Source of the DNA: Burkholderiales bacterium UBA2463
GTDB taxonomy: Bacteria > Pseudomonadota > Gammaproteobacteria > Burkholderiales > Burkholderiaceae_A
DNA length: 64,000 nucleotides
Reading direction: 5' to 3'
Assembly (NCBI GenBank): GCA_002342295.1
Contig: DDPR01000012.1
Location: 1 to 64,000 of the forward strand
Both the position numbers and the translations under genes were made by a program. Shown piece after piece: positions 8,456 through 16,688 of the stretch (its first letter is position 1; the number at the start of each line of letters is the position of its first letter). The notes under the pieces were generated by a model that was not told the origin of the DNA, did not search any database, and was given only the letters and a program-made list of their open reading frames with translations.

Positions 8456-9742
8456 TTAGATGAGTTGGGTCACCGATTTGGTAAAGCTTACCTCGCCATT
8501 CACAAAAAGTTCATGGTTCACCTCAACCTTATCAAGGTCGTATAGGTAGTTCACCATGAGGCCCGCAGACTGCTTGATGCCCTTTCTGGAAAGGTCTGCA
8601 GCCCAGTTGACCCGGTGAAGCCGAGCACCATTTCCCAGATGGAACTTCGCCACAGGGTTTCCACCAGGCTGGGTTGATTGTGCAAGTAGGTAGAGGGTGC
8701 ACAGGCTCTGCAGGGCTGCCCGCTCGTCTTCAGAGCAGGTGTCGGGCCGCCAGCCCGAAGTCACGCGTTCATTCCACAAGGCTGGTCGAAGACCGAGTAG
8801 GTCAACGCTCGCCTGGTGTCGAGCGCGCCAGGCAGGCCTTACATTCTGGGCAGTCAGTGGGGCCCCAGAGCAGACCCAGTCCATGAAAGCCGGGACCGGA
8901 GAGAGGGTGCAGAAGGAGCGCAGGCTGGGCAGTTCTTTTTGAAGGGTCTCGGCTACTCGCTTAATGAGAAAGTTGCCCATGGAGACGCCACGCAAACCCG
9001 GTTGGCAGTTACTGATGGAGTAGAAGATGGCGCACTTAAACTGGTCTGCGGTCAGCGTCGGAGACTTTTTATCCACGAGCGGGCCAATACTTCCCGGAAT
9101 CTCCGGGAGAAGCGCGACCTCCACGAAAATGAGGGGCTCATCTGGTAGTTGTGGGTGGAAAAATGCAAAGCACCTGCGGTCAGGCTGGAGCCTGCGACGA
9201 AGGTCGTCCCAGCCATCAATGGCATGCACTGCCTCGTATTGGATGATCTTCTCAAGGATGTGCGCGGGCGATCGCCAGTCCACTTGATGCATCTTCAAGA
9301 AGCCGGCATTAAACCAAGATCCCAGCAGGTGGGCCATGTCTGCATCCAGCGCTTTTAGCTCGGGTCTGCGATGTAGCGTCCTGAGTAGGTGGTGACGCAT
9401 GTCAATGATGGTCTTCGTCCCACTCGGCGCGCGGTTCAGGCGTCTGAGCAATTCTTGTCGCGGAGACTCCGATGCCGCTGAGAGTGCGATGAGATGCTCT
9501 GCAGAGGGTTTGCTGGCGTAGGCCTGAGCAGCTGCGAGGACATTTGCTGGTTCGGGATTGAACTTTTCTGCGAGGTGTCGGAAGAACTGGTCTTTCTGCT
9601 CATCGCTGAGCAGGTTGTAGGTTGCGATGAGATCGAGGGCCATGCTGGCGGCATTCGACTCTCCGCGCTCTGAGAGCAGTCGCTTCGTGGCGTTCAGCGC
9701 CTTTGAGAGGAGTCGGGAGGGAATGATTTTGTCGAGCAGCAT
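8456..9742 (-). CDS. matA: Malonyl-CoA decarboxylase
   Basis: A 428-residue enzyme converting malonyl-CoA to acetyl-CoA and CO2. An N-terminal helical domain precedes a GNAT-like catalytic domain. Recognisable segments are RRLQPDRRCFAFFHPQLPDE, then FVEVALL and GVSMGNFLIKRV, and the C-terminal HLGNGARLHRVNWAADLS followed by SAGLMVNYLYDLDKVE, where the family catalytic Ser/His lie. An AAGGAGG Shine-Dalgarno is only one base from the annotated ATG, so a slightly later non-ATG start is possible. It is the first gene of matA–bug–matB. The 18-bp gap to the receptor gene indicates co-transcription. Confidence 0.93.
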   Translation of the reverse strand: MLLDKIIPSRLLSKALNATKRLLSERGESNAASMALDLIATYNLLSDEQKDQFFRHLAEKFNPEPANVLAAAQAYASKPSAEHLIALSAASESPRQELLRRLNRAPSGTKTIIDMRHHLLRTLHRRPELKALDADMAHLLGSWFNAGFLKMHQVDWRSPAHILEKIIQYEAVHAIDGWDDLRRRLQPDRRCFAFFHPQLPDEPLIFVEVALLPEIPGSIGPLVDKKSPTLTADQFKCAIFYSISNCQPGLRGVSMGNFLIKRVAETLQKELPSLRSFCTLSPVPAFMDWVCSGAPLTAQNVRPAWRARHQASVDLLGLRPALWNERVTSGWRPDTCSEDERAALQSLCTLYLLAQSTQPGGNPVAKFHLGNGARLHRVNWAADLSRKGIKQSAGLMVNYLYDLDKVEVNHELFVNGEVSFTKSVTQLI

Positions 9743-9776
9743 GCCTCCTTGAGTATATCGGTCGAACTCTGGCGCC

Positions 9777-10034
9777 TTAGGCGCGGTCTCTGAGCTTTAA
9801 GACAAGCACGAGACCGGCAAGTGGCAGAGTGACTGCATTGGCAAGAATGACGGGCCAAGACTCGATGAGAAGGCCATAGAGCAGCCAGAGCGCAACCCCG
9901 GAGGTAAAGACTCCATACATCACCAGAGAGACACCCGAAAGGTCCCGGGTTCTCCACGATTTGAGGGCCTGGGGCACGAAGGCGAGGGTGGTGAGCGCCG
10001 CAGCAACCAGACCAACGATCTCCGAGAGAATCAC
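9777..10034 (-). CDS. SemiSWEET-type (PQ-loop) small sugar transporter
   Basis: An 85-residue membrane protein with three hydrophobic segments, the size of a bacterial SemiSWEET protomer that dimerises into a facilitative sugar carrier. The PQ motif is in TLAFVPQALKSWRTRDLSG in the first helix/loop, followed by the family SLVMY segment. The GTG start at 10034 has AGGA eight bases upstream and lies directly after the stop of the flavin reductase gene, which suggests co-transcription. The transported sugar is unknown. Confidence 0.85.
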   Translation of the reverse strand: MILSEIVGLVAAALTTLAFVPQALKSWRTRDLSGVSLVMYGVFTSGVALWLLYGLLIESWPVILANAVTLPLAGLVLVLKLRDRA

Positions 10035-10043
10035 GTTGAAATC

Positions 10044-10688
10044 CTAGCCTTGCAAAGGGCGATCGGAAGGCGGTCGGGCCAGATCGAATCGATCCCGCGT
10101 GAAGGCGTAGGCATCGTCCCCCATTTTGCCCACTGCATCCAAGGCCTGGGGAAGGATGGCGCCGGACTCAAGCAGGCCCGACTGCACGTGAAAGCCAAGC
10201 ACATCAAGCAGCATCAGGGCGCCGCCACCCGGGCCGGAGGAGATCAAAACGACCTCTCGAAGTCGGCACTCGATGCGAACCCGCGCCTCGGCAACGCCGG
10301 GGACCCTCACAAGTCTGCTGGGTGATTGGGTCAGTTGCGCAAGGTCGAACTCACTCACCTCCGGCGGGTAGTCACCCGAACAGAGATTCATTCGGGCGGC
10401 GAGGTCAGCCGAGACGATGTTTACCACGCACTCCCTGGTCGCCCGAAGGTTCCTGAGTGTGTCCTTTTCTCTCGCATTCCGAGGGGCGATCTGGACAACG
10501 CAGAGCACCGGCGGTTCACAACTGGCCACGGTAAAGAACGAATAGGGGGCAAGGTTGGCCACCGCTTTCTCGCTGAGCGTGCTGACCCAGGCGATGGGTC
10601 TGGGCACCACTGAGCCAATGAGAAGCCGATAGTTCTCTCGAAGCCCCTGAGAGGCTGCGTCGAAGAAGGTGTCTGAGGAATCGTGCAT
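10044..10688 (-). CDS. Flavin reductase family protein (FMN-binding split barrel)
   Basis: A 214-residue protein of the flavin reductase-like domain family (DIM6/NTAB group). The domain starts at YRLLIGSVVPRPIAWVSTLS and continues NLAPYSFFTVASCEPP, the FMN-binding strand-loop of this family. ATRECVVNIVS and the later segment with Glu/Leu-rich strands follow. GAGGAG seven bases before the ATG supports the start. Relatives supply reduced FMN to monooxygenases or are of unknown role. The neighbours here (SemiSWEET, Lon-domain protein) do not point to a partner oxygenase. Confidence 0.88.
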   Translation of the reverse strand: MHDSSDTFFDAASQGLRENYRLLIGSVVPRPIAWVSTLSEKAVANLAPYSFFTVASCEPPVLCVVQIAPRNAREKDTLRNLRATRECVVNIVSADLAARMNLCSGDYPPEVSEFDLAQLTQSPSRLVRVPGVAEARVRIECRLREVVLISSGPGGGALMLLDVLGFHVQSGLLESGAILPQALDAVGKMGDDAYAFTRDRFDLARPPSDRPLQG

Positions 10689-10705
10689 GAGGTACTCCTC
10701 AAGAT

Positions 10706-11362
10706 TTACGGGGTTTGGGCCCGCGCTGGCGGGTCCTCACCAAGAATGGGCCCCATCCACTCGGCTAGCATTCGCAGCCTCAGTTCAGAATCGTTCTCCT
10801 CAAGCAGGCCTCTCTTTTGCTCGGGAGAGAGTGGGAGCAGTTCGGCCCATCGATAGGCCACCCAGCCGCACTCGTCGAGCCGGTAAGGTGGCCAGATGGG
10901 CATCTGGGCCTCCGGCAGACCTTTTCTCTGTAGTTCAGCGATGAGCCGACCTAGCCGATTTGCGATGTATTGCAGGTCGGGCGGAATGTCTTTTGGCTCA
11001 TCTGCTGGCAAAAGACTGACGCGCGCGGACCACAGGCCGTAGCGGCCCTGAGAGGACTCATGGATCTGGAAACGTTCTCGACCCCGACATCGAATGAAAT
11101 AGAGCGCCGGTTGGACCGCGTTGGAGATAACAACCTCAGCGAGGGTGCCGATTGATTCAAAGGCCGTTTGCGAGCCCGGTTGCTGCACCTCACTGCCTTC
11201 GCAGAGTGCGACCACCCCGAAGAGGCTCTTGTCCCGCAGGGCTTTTTTCACCATCTCAAGATAGCGAATCTCAAAAATCTGCAGCACCAACAGGCCGTCT
11301 GGAAAAAGCCCGGCCCCGAGGGGAAAGAGGGGGATGGTGAAGCTATCGAGGCCGCTTAGCAT
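10706..11362 (-). CDS. LON peptidase substrate-binding domain-containing protein
   Basis: A 218-residue stand-alone Lon N-terminal-like domain without ATPase or protease parts. The domain begins IPLFPLGAGLFPDGLLVLQI and FEIRYLEMVKKALRD, with FGVVALCEG and ISNAVQPALYFIRCRGRERF typical of the fold. The ATG at 11362 is chosen because the upstream in-frame extension lies entirely inside the helicase gene and has no domain similarity. The gene therefore overlaps the helicase end by 20 bp. The function of single LON domains in bacteria is not established; protein binding or substrate recruitment is assumed. Confidence 0.85.
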   Translation of the reverse strand: MLSGLDSFTIPLFPLGAGLFPDGLLVLQIFEIRYLEMVKKALRDKSLFGVVALCEGSEVQQPGSQTAFESIGTLAEVVISNAVQPALYFIRCRGRERFQIHESSQGRYGLWSARVSLLPADEPKDIPPDLQYIANRLGRLIAELQRKGLPEAQMPIWPPYRLDECGWVAYRWAELLPLSPEQKRGLLEENDSELRLRMLAEWMGPILGEDPPARAQTP

Positions 11363-12605
11363 CCCGATATTGTGCGGGCTTCTGTCCCGACTTTGTCCCT
11401 GCAGGCCGCCCGGATCCGGAAGGCTTGGAGCGGAAGGACCCAGATCCTGATCGACGGGCTGGGCGTTGGTTTCGAACGCTATCTGGAAGGAGTCGCGTGC
11501 CGGTGAGCCGCTCAATCTGGCGGGCAAGCCCTTGCTCGTTGGGCTCGCAGAGGGAGACAGCGATCCCGCTGCGTCCAGCACGGCCAGTGCGGCCAATTCG
11601 GTGAACGTAGGCTTCGGGGATGTTCGGGAGGTCGTAGTTAAAGACGTGGCTCACCGTATCAACATCAATGCCGCGTGCGGCCACGTCGGTCGCCACAAGG
11701 ACTTTCACCTTTCCCTGACGAAAGGCCAGAAGGGCCTTGTCTCGCTGGGCCTGTGACTTGTTGCCATGAATCGCCATTGCGTAATGGCCAAAGTCTCTGC
11801 AGAGCTTGTGAACCCGATCAGCCCCATGCTTGGTCCGGGTAAAGACGATGGCCTGCTCAATCTCGCTGTCCGCAAGAAGGTCGATGAGAGTTTCGGGCTT
11901 TTTCCCTGGATCAACCAATACAAGCCGCTGCTCGATCTTTGCGATCGGTTTCGATGCGGAGGCAACGCGAACCTCCGTGGGCGAGTGGAGGAATTGGTCG
12001 GCGAGCGTGCGAATCTCTGTGGGCATGGTGGCAGACAAAAGGACTGTCTGGCGCTTTTTTGGCAGCCGGCTTAGAAGATCACGAATCGCGGGCATAAAAC
12101 CAAGGTCCATCATCTGGTCGGCTTCATCCAAAATCACACTATGGGCCTGGTCAAGCCGAACGTGCCGCGCCTGGAGATGATCCAGAAGCCGTCCTGGGGT
12201 GGCGACGAGAACATCCACCCCTGGCGCAAGCGCTCGAATCTGGGGTCCTGCGCTTGCCCCCCCAACAACCAGAGCGGAGGAGAGACGCAGGTGCTTTCCA
12301 TACGTGCGCACGCTCTCAAGGATTTGGTTAGCGAGTTCCCGGGTGGGGGCCAAGATGAGGGCTTTGCAGCTTTTGGGCATGCGCGGCTTCAATGCTGAGG
12401 GCATCTCGGCCGAGAGTCGGTGAAGCAAGGGCAATACGAAGGCGGCTGTCTTGCCAGTGCCGGTCTGAGCGATGCCCAGCACATCATGCTGGGCCAGCAT
12501 GGCCGGAATCACCTCAGCCTGAATGGGGGTGGGGTGTTCGTAATTCTGTTCGGAGACTGCACGAAGAATGGGCTCAGCAAGGCCGAGCGAGGCGAAGTTG
12601 TTCAA
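11343..12605 (-). CDS. rhlE: DEAD-box RNA helicase, RhlE-like
   Basis: A 420-residue ATP-dependent RNA helicase. The Q motif region is NYEHPTPIQAEVIPAML, motif I AQTGTGKTAA, motif Ia PTRELANQI, motif II ILDEADQMMDLGF, motif III LLSATMP, and motif VI YVHRIGRTGRAGR, followed by a basic Ser/Gly/Arg-rich tail of about 45 residues. The start must be the TTG at 12605: an in-frame stop lies five codons upstream, and later ATGs would delete the Q motif. AAGAGAG precedes it. Likely roles are ribosome assembly, RNA decay or cold growth. It is the most upstream gene of a run of minus-strand genes reaching the malonate module. Confidence 0.92.
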   Translation of the reverse strand: MNNFASLGLAEPILRAVSEQNYEHPTPIQAEVIPAMLAQHDVLGIAQTGTGKTAAFVLPLLHRLSAEMPSALKPRMPKSCKALILAPTRELANQILESVRTYGKHLRLSSALVVGGASAGPQIRALAPGVDVLVATPGRLLDHLQARHVRLDQAHSVILDEADQMMDLGFMPAIRDLLSRLPKKRQTVLLSATMPTEIRTLADQFLHSPTEVRVASASKPIAKIEQRLVLVDPGKKPETLIDLLADSEIEQAIVFTRTKHGADRVHKLCRDFGHYAMAIHGNKSQAQRDKALLAFRQGKVKVLVATDVAARGIDVDTVSHVFNYDLPNIPEAYVHRIGRTGRAGRSGIAVSLCEPNEQGLARQIERLTGTRLLPDSVRNQRPARRSGSGSFRSKPSGSGRPAGTKSGQKPAQYRDAKRPR

Positions 12606-12721
12606 GGGGGCTCTCTTTTAAGGCCGCCCTAAAACAGATTGGGAAGTACACCGGATGGGGGCAGCGGGTTGAAGTGCTTTTGCACTCAAGCGCAGAGGAT
12701 ACCAGTGTTTTCCCTAGGAGC
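12606..12721. other. Leader region of the RhlE-like helicase gene
   Basis: This 116-bp spacer holds a short inverted repeat, AGTGC-TTTT-GCACT at 12673-12686, about 70 bp upstream of the helicase start. It has no U-run on either strand, so it is not a convincing terminator. A structured leader for a cold-responsive helicase is possible. No clear promoter hexamers were found. Confidence 0.3.
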
Positions 12722-13528
12722 CTAGGTCTTTAGCGACTTCTGCAGAGCCTGAGTCACCCGACTGGAATCCTCCGCGACCAGAAAGCGAAGCAGCGCTACC
12801 TTGTCGTCGTAGCTATTTGCCGTGTTGAGCATGTCAAGAGACACCTTGGGTTTGCGAGGTTTGAGGCGCTTCTTGATGTCCTCAAGCGACTCACCCTCCT
12901 GGAGTTCAATGACGCCCTCCTCTTCGGGTGAGAGCGTGGTTACCTGATCGGGCTGCGCGAGAGACTCTCCGTCGGGTCCGGTGAGCAGCAGCACGGGTGT
13001 GCCGTCAGCATTGAGCATGGGCGTGCCGTCGGGGTTGAGCGCCACCTGGCCAGCCGGGCCTTCGAGGGCAGGAAGGGCCTGCTCCGTCGCCTTGGGCGGC
13101 TTCCTCGGACGCGGAAACAGGCCGTACCAAACCACGGAGCTCAGACACACAAAGGTCGCCACCATGGTGAAAAAGCCAATGATGTCGTGCGAATAGAACC
13201 GCTTTGGGGAGATGAGTGACATGAAAAGAACGGCCCCCAGGAGACAACAGACCACGGAGAGGGCGATGGTGCGAGTCAGGTCTGAGGCCACCCTCGGTTT
13301 GGGGACTTTTTTCTTGCTCTTGGGTGTCCCGGGCCGAGCGTGCGCGAGACCATAGGTTTTTTCTCGCTGGAGTTGAACGTAGGTGGCCGACATGGTGAGC
13401 ATGGCCAGAGTGAAGACAAGCAGCAGGAGTTCACGGCTCGCTGGTCCATCCGCACCCATGATCATGAGGGTGATGAGCGCAGAGATGAGGGCTGGCAGGA
13501 GCACAACGGCTCGTAACTTTGCAGACAC
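12722..13528 (-). CDS. Multispanning membrane protein of unknown function with DGTP repeats
   Basis: A 268-residue protein I do not recognise. Two hydrophobic segments lie in the first 50 residues and two more around residues 90-140, separated by a basic linker (PKSKKKVPKPR). The cytoplasmic C-terminal half contains a short tandem, LNPDGTPM then LNADGTPVL, an acidic linker, and a helical tail with the pattern VAEDSSRVTQAL. That tail vaguely resembles the FliF-type C-terminal helix; this is weak pattern similarity only. GAGAGG six bases upstream favours the GTG at 13528 over a TTG two codons earlier. No flagellar gene lies nearby. Confidence 0.7.
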   Translation of the reverse strand: MSAKLRAVVLLPALISALITLMIMGADGPASRELLLLVFTLAMLTMSATYVQLQREKTYGLAHARPGTPKSKKKVPKPRVASDLTRTIALSVVCCLLGAVLFMSLISPKRFYSHDIIGFFTMVATFVCLSSVVWYGLFPRPRKPPKATEQALPALEGPAGQVALNPDGTPMLNADGTPVLLLTGPDGESLAQPDQVTTLSPEEEGVIELQEGESLEDIKKRLKPRKPKVSLDMLNTANSYDDKVALLRFLVAEDSSRVTQALQKSLKT

Positions 13529-13576
13529 AGACAACCTCTCGGAGTTTTTTGGGTTTACCTAGACTCAGAATCGGTC

Positions 13577-13978
13577 TTATTGAAACGAACTTAAGTCCCC
13601 ACAGACCAGGCCAATCGCCTTTTTATCGAGGTCATCAGCAGGCCTCGGGGGGTCGTTCTTGATGTCCTGAATGCTCAGAATGGATCCCGTTGCCTGTGGA
13701 CCATAGAAATGCACACGAATCAGGTCCTTGACGGTGCCCTTGGCGCAGTCGAACTCCTGATAGATCCGGTTAGATGAGGCCAGCAACTCATTTCGCTTCT
13801 TGAACGTGACCACGCGCCATGCCTTTCGCAGGCCTCTGTTCACATCTGGCATGGAGAGTTCAAGGACATGTCTGCTGAGCTGCGCGTCGTCTCCAAGGAG
13901 GCTCACAGAGACCTGGGCCTGCGCGGGCGCCACAAGAGAGGCGGCGAGAATCAAAAGGAGGAGGCGTGTGCGGAGCAT
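13577..13978 (-). CDS. Secreted conserved hypothetical, surface-adhesin-like
   Basis: A 133-residue exported protein. A signal peptide covers residues 1-21 (cleavage near AQA-QV). The mature 110 residues have two Cys, one in YQEFDCAK and one in GLVCGDLS near the end, which could form a disulfide. The order of a WRVV strand, an aromatic YQEFDC strand and a C-terminal VC recalls the betaproteobacterial surface-adhesin E-like family, but I am not certain. The ATG lies two bases after the rmuC stop, so it is co-transcribed with rmuC. Confidence 0.7.
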   Translation of the reverse strand: MLRTRLLLLILAASLVAPAQAQVSVSLLGDDAQLSRHVLELSMPDVNRGLRKAWRVVTFKKRNELLASSNRIYQEFDCAKGTVKDLIRVHFYGPQATGSILSIQDIKNDPPRPADDLDKKAIGLVCGDLSSFQ

Positions 13979-13980
13979 GG

Positions 13981-15222
13981 TCAGGTCTGTCTGGATGTCG
14001 AGAGGGCATCCATTGAGGCCGCTTCCTCATCTGCAGAGTCATCTAATGGGGAGAGGATCGGAACGGCCTCAACCGACTTGAGGCGTTTCTCGATAGCCCT
14101 CGATCGCTTGTTGACCTCACTGAATTTATTGCTGGCCTCTTGGAGTTTCTTCTCCGTCGCTTCGATGATTTCACCGAACTTTCTAAACTCTGTCTTCACC
14201 TGACCGAGCACCTGCCAGACCTCACTCGATCTTTTCTCGATTGCGAGAGTTCGAAAGCCCATCTGAAGGCTACTGAGCAGGGCCATCAGGTTGGTTGGCC
14301 CACACAGCGTAACCCGATAGTCTCTCTGAAGCGCATCGGCAAGCCCAGGACGTCGGACCACTTCCGCATAGAGTCCCTCGGTTGGGAGGTAGAGCACGGC
14401 GAAGTCTGTTGTGTGCGGGGGCTCGAGGTATTTGTCTCGAATCGATCTGGCCTCGGTTTTTACGCGAGTTTCAAGCGCTCGAGCGGACACCTCGAGCGCG
14501 GCGAGATCTGCAGATTCATGCGCATCGAGGAGGCGCTGAAAATCCTCCATCGGAAACTTTGCATCAATGGGCAGCCAGACAGGGTGATCCTCGCTTTGCC
14601 CAGGAAGCCTCACAGCGAATTCCACTCGCTCGCTACTTCCGGGGCGCGTCGCAATGTTTTTTTCGTACTGACTCGGCGTGAGGACCTGTTCCATCATGGC
14701 CTCCAGTTGAACTTCCCCCCAGGTTCCTCGCGTCTTGACGTTGGTGAGCACTCGTTTCAAGTCGCCCACACCCGCGGCCAACGCCTGCATCTCTCCCAGG
14801 CCCCGATGCACCTGTTCGAGCTGGTCAGAGACCTGCTTGAAAGAGAGGCCAAGGCGCTCCTCCAGAGTGGTCTGGAGTTTTTCATCGACCGTCTTGCGCA
14901 TCTCCTCAAGTTTGGCTGCGTTGTCTCGCTGTATCGACTCAAGCCGCTCGTTGATCGTGCGCCTGCTCGCTTCGAGTGCATCGGTGATCTGTGTGGCCAG
15001 AGACTGCAGTCTGAGTTCCTGCGCCTGACTCTGGTGCTGGCTCACGGCTGTGAGTGCCGAGATGTCCTTGCCCAGGCTCTCGAGCCGGTGGGTGAGGGCG
15101 TTTAGTGCCTGGGGAGCCTCCGCACTCTCACTGCCGGCTACCCTCCGCAAGACCAACACCGCACAGACGAGCGAGCCCAGAGATGCGAGGACAGAAAACG
15201 TGATGAGGAGGGCAAAATCCAT
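13981..15222 (-). CDS. rmuC: DNA recombination protein RmuC
   Basis: A 413-residue member of the RmuC family, associated with limiting inversions between short inverted repeats. An N-terminal membrane helix (about residues 5-27) is followed by a long coiled coil (residues 35-135). The conserved nuclease-like domain then has NVKTRGTWGEVQLEAMMEQ, WLPIDAKFPMEDFQRL and DFAVLYLPTEGLYAEV. A second coiled coil ends the protein. The gene is divergent from the phosphodiesterase gene, with 26 bp between starts. Family assignment is firm; the biochemical activity is less well established. Confidence 0.95.
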   Translation of the reverse strand: MDFALLITFSVLASLGSLVCAVLVLRRVAGSESAEAPQALNALTHRLESLGKDISALTAVSQHQSQAQELRLQSLATQITDALEASRRTINERLESIQRDNAAKLEEMRKTVDEKLQTTLEERLGLSFKQVSDQLEQVHRGLGEMQALAAGVGDLKRVLTNVKTRGTWGEVQLEAMMEQVLTPSQYEKNIATRPGSSERVEFAVRLPGQSEDHPVWLPIDAKFPMEDFQRLLDAHESADLAALEVSARALETRVKTEARSIRDKYLEPPHTTDFAVLYLPTEGLYAEVVRRPGLADALQRDYRVTLCGPTNLMALLSSLQMGFRTLAIEKRSSEVWQVLGQVKTEFRKFGEIIEATEKKLQEASNKFSEVNKRSRAIEKRLKSVEAVPILSPLDDSADEEAASMDALSTSRQT

Positions 15223-15248
15223 CTATTCAGTCTGAACGGAGTTACACG

Positions 15249-16052
15249 ATGGATCAAGTTCTGATCGCGCAGTTGTCTGACACGCACATCTGTGCGGGGG
15301 GCAAACCGCTTGGCAATGGGGTTCCCACATCGCAACGTCTTGATCGGGCGGTCGCCTGGATCCTCTCAGGTCGCCTTCCCATTCAGGGCTGTGTCATTAC
15401 CGGAGACCTCGTCGATGAGGGCAGTGAGGCAGAGTATCAGGCGCTTCGCGAGCGATTGGACCCTCTTCATGAGCGTATGCCGGTCTATCTTGTCATTGGC
15501 AACCACGACGCACGCAGGCCATTGCAGCAGATCTTTTCGGACTACCCTGGCATCGGTCAGACCAGTGAGTTCATTCAATACAGCCTGCCCATCGGGCCGA
15601 CCCAGCGACTCGTGGTCCTCGATAGCCTCGTTCCAAATGAGCCGGGCGGATTTTTGTGCGATCGCCGACTTGAGTGGCTCGACGATGAAATTGCTCGCTA
15701 CAAACATGAGTATGTGGTGCTCGCGGTGCATCACCCGGTCTTCGACTCTGGCAATGCGTTCTTCGATGCAATGCGTCTTTCTAATGCCCAGGCGCTGGCT
15801 CCCATTCTGGGGCGCCATGGACGAGTGCGGCTCGTGCTCAATGGGCATGTTCACAGGACGATTGCTGGACAGTTCGCGGGCATACCTGCGTGGGTGGGGG
15901 CCAGCTGCGCGTTTCCATATGGCGTTGACTATGCAAAGGACCGCAAAAGCCATCCTCTGGACGAGCCGCCGGGGCTCTCGATCCACCGACTTGGCGAGCC
16001 CGGGGCACCCTGGGCCAGCCACTCGGTTTTGTTACCCTTGGATCCTCGCTAA
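15249..16052 (+). CDS. CpdA-like 3',5'-cyclic-nucleotide phosphodiesterase
   Basis: A 267-residue calcineurin-type metallophosphoesterase. Metal ligands appear in order: QLSDTHI (D-x-H), TGDLVDEGS (G-D), VIGNHDAR (GNHD), AVHHPVF and NGHVHR (GH-x-H). The spacing fits CpdA/Icc, which hydrolyses cAMP, but other phosphodiesters are possible in this family. GGAG seven bases before the ATG supports the start. It is followed after 30 bp by a membrane-anchored hypothetical on the same strand. Confidence 0.85.
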   Translation: MDQVLIAQLSDTHICAGGKPLGNGVPTSQRLDRAVAWILSGRLPIQGCVITGDLVDEGSEAEYQALRERLDPLHERMPVYLVIGNHDARRPLQQIFSDYPGIGQTSEFIQYSLPIGPTQRLVVLDSLVPNEPGGFLCDRRLEWLDDEIARYKHEYVVLAVHHPVFDSGNAFFDAMRLSNAQALAPILGRHGRVRLVLNGHVHRTIAGQFAGIPAWVGASCAFPYGVDYAKDRKSHPLDEPPGLSIHRLGEPGAPWASHSVLLPLDPR

Positions 16053-16082
16053 CAAGTTTCCTTCGCGACAGGCCCTCTGACT

Positions 16083-16688
16083 ATGAAAAAGTGGATCGTA
16101 ATGACCGGTGTCCTTCTCCTCACCACGATTGGTGCGGGCACCTTCGCCTTTTTGAAATTCAAGGAGGCGTCCACGCTCTCTGCAGAGCTGGAGTCTCTGC
16201 GGCAGGAGTTTGATGACCAGAAGGAGCAGCTTGAGGCGCTCACGAAGTCAGAAGGGGATGGTCCGTCTCCTCTGGCCGTGATGCAACAAAAGGCCAAGGA
16301 GTTCGATGCCGTTCGTGATGCGCTCTCTAACGGTCAGGTGCTCACCGACTACGAAATGATTGTCAAGGCACAGAAGACGCCCTCGGCCGATCGCATTCTT
16401 GGGCTGGGCGCCCTGCGGCTACTTGTAAAAGGCAAGGAGGATCCGGGCGTGGTGAGCGCTTTTGAGGAGGCGCTCAAGCTCATGGATATTGAGAGTCGCA
16501 TGCAGGCGACCTGTGCCGCTCAGGCGGGTATGCGCGCAACGGGCGCCCAGATAAAAATGCTCAGCGAGTGTGAGCGGCTTGCGTCAGAGCCTCGGGCAGC
16601 GGCCGATTCTGCGCAAGGCAAAACCGCAGAATCGTCTGGCAAACCTGCGGGGAGTAAGGCACCGGATGCCCCGCCTCAGAAAAAGTAA
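16083..16688 (+). CDS. Single-pass membrane protein with coiled coil, unknown function
   Basis: A 201-residue protein I do not recognise. One N-terminal hydrophobic helix (residues 4-24) is followed by a coiled coil (about residues 28-56, rich in Glu/Leu), a helical region to about residue 160 and a low-complexity tail rich in Ala, Ser, Pro, Gly and Lys. Topology suggests an inner-membrane anchor with a periplasmic domain. Its last 128 bp, coding for the tail, overlap the 3' end of the opposing alpha/beta hydrolase gene, so the low-complexity tail may be a by-product of that overlap. Confidence 0.75.
   Translation: MKKWIVMTGVLLLTTIGAGTFAFLKFKEASTLSAELESLRQEFDDQKEQLEALTKSEGDGPSPLAVMQQKAKEFDAVRDALSNGQVLTDYEMIVKAQKTPSADRILGLGALRLLVKGKEDPGVVSAFEEALKLMDIESRMQATCAAQAGMRATGAQIKMLSECERLASEPRAAADSAQGKTAESSGKPAGSKAPDAPPQKK

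Noticed and set aside
11363..11596. N-terminal extension of the LON-domain protein to 296 residues
   Set aside because: The extra 78 residues lie entirely antisense-free inside the helicase gene in another frame, are Ser/Pro-rich and have no domain similarity. The Lon domain begins at the ATG at 11362.
12673..12686. AGTGC-TTTT-GCACT hairpin as an intrinsic terminator
   Set aside because: The stem is only five pairs and no U-run follows on either strand. It is reported only as possible leader structure.
14140..15105. 321-codon open frame antisense to rmuC
   Set aside because: It is a shadow of the strongly conserved RmuC coding sequence, with no recognisable domain or start signal. Similar long antisense frames under acnA, mdh, sdhA, sucA and odhB were rejected for the same reason.
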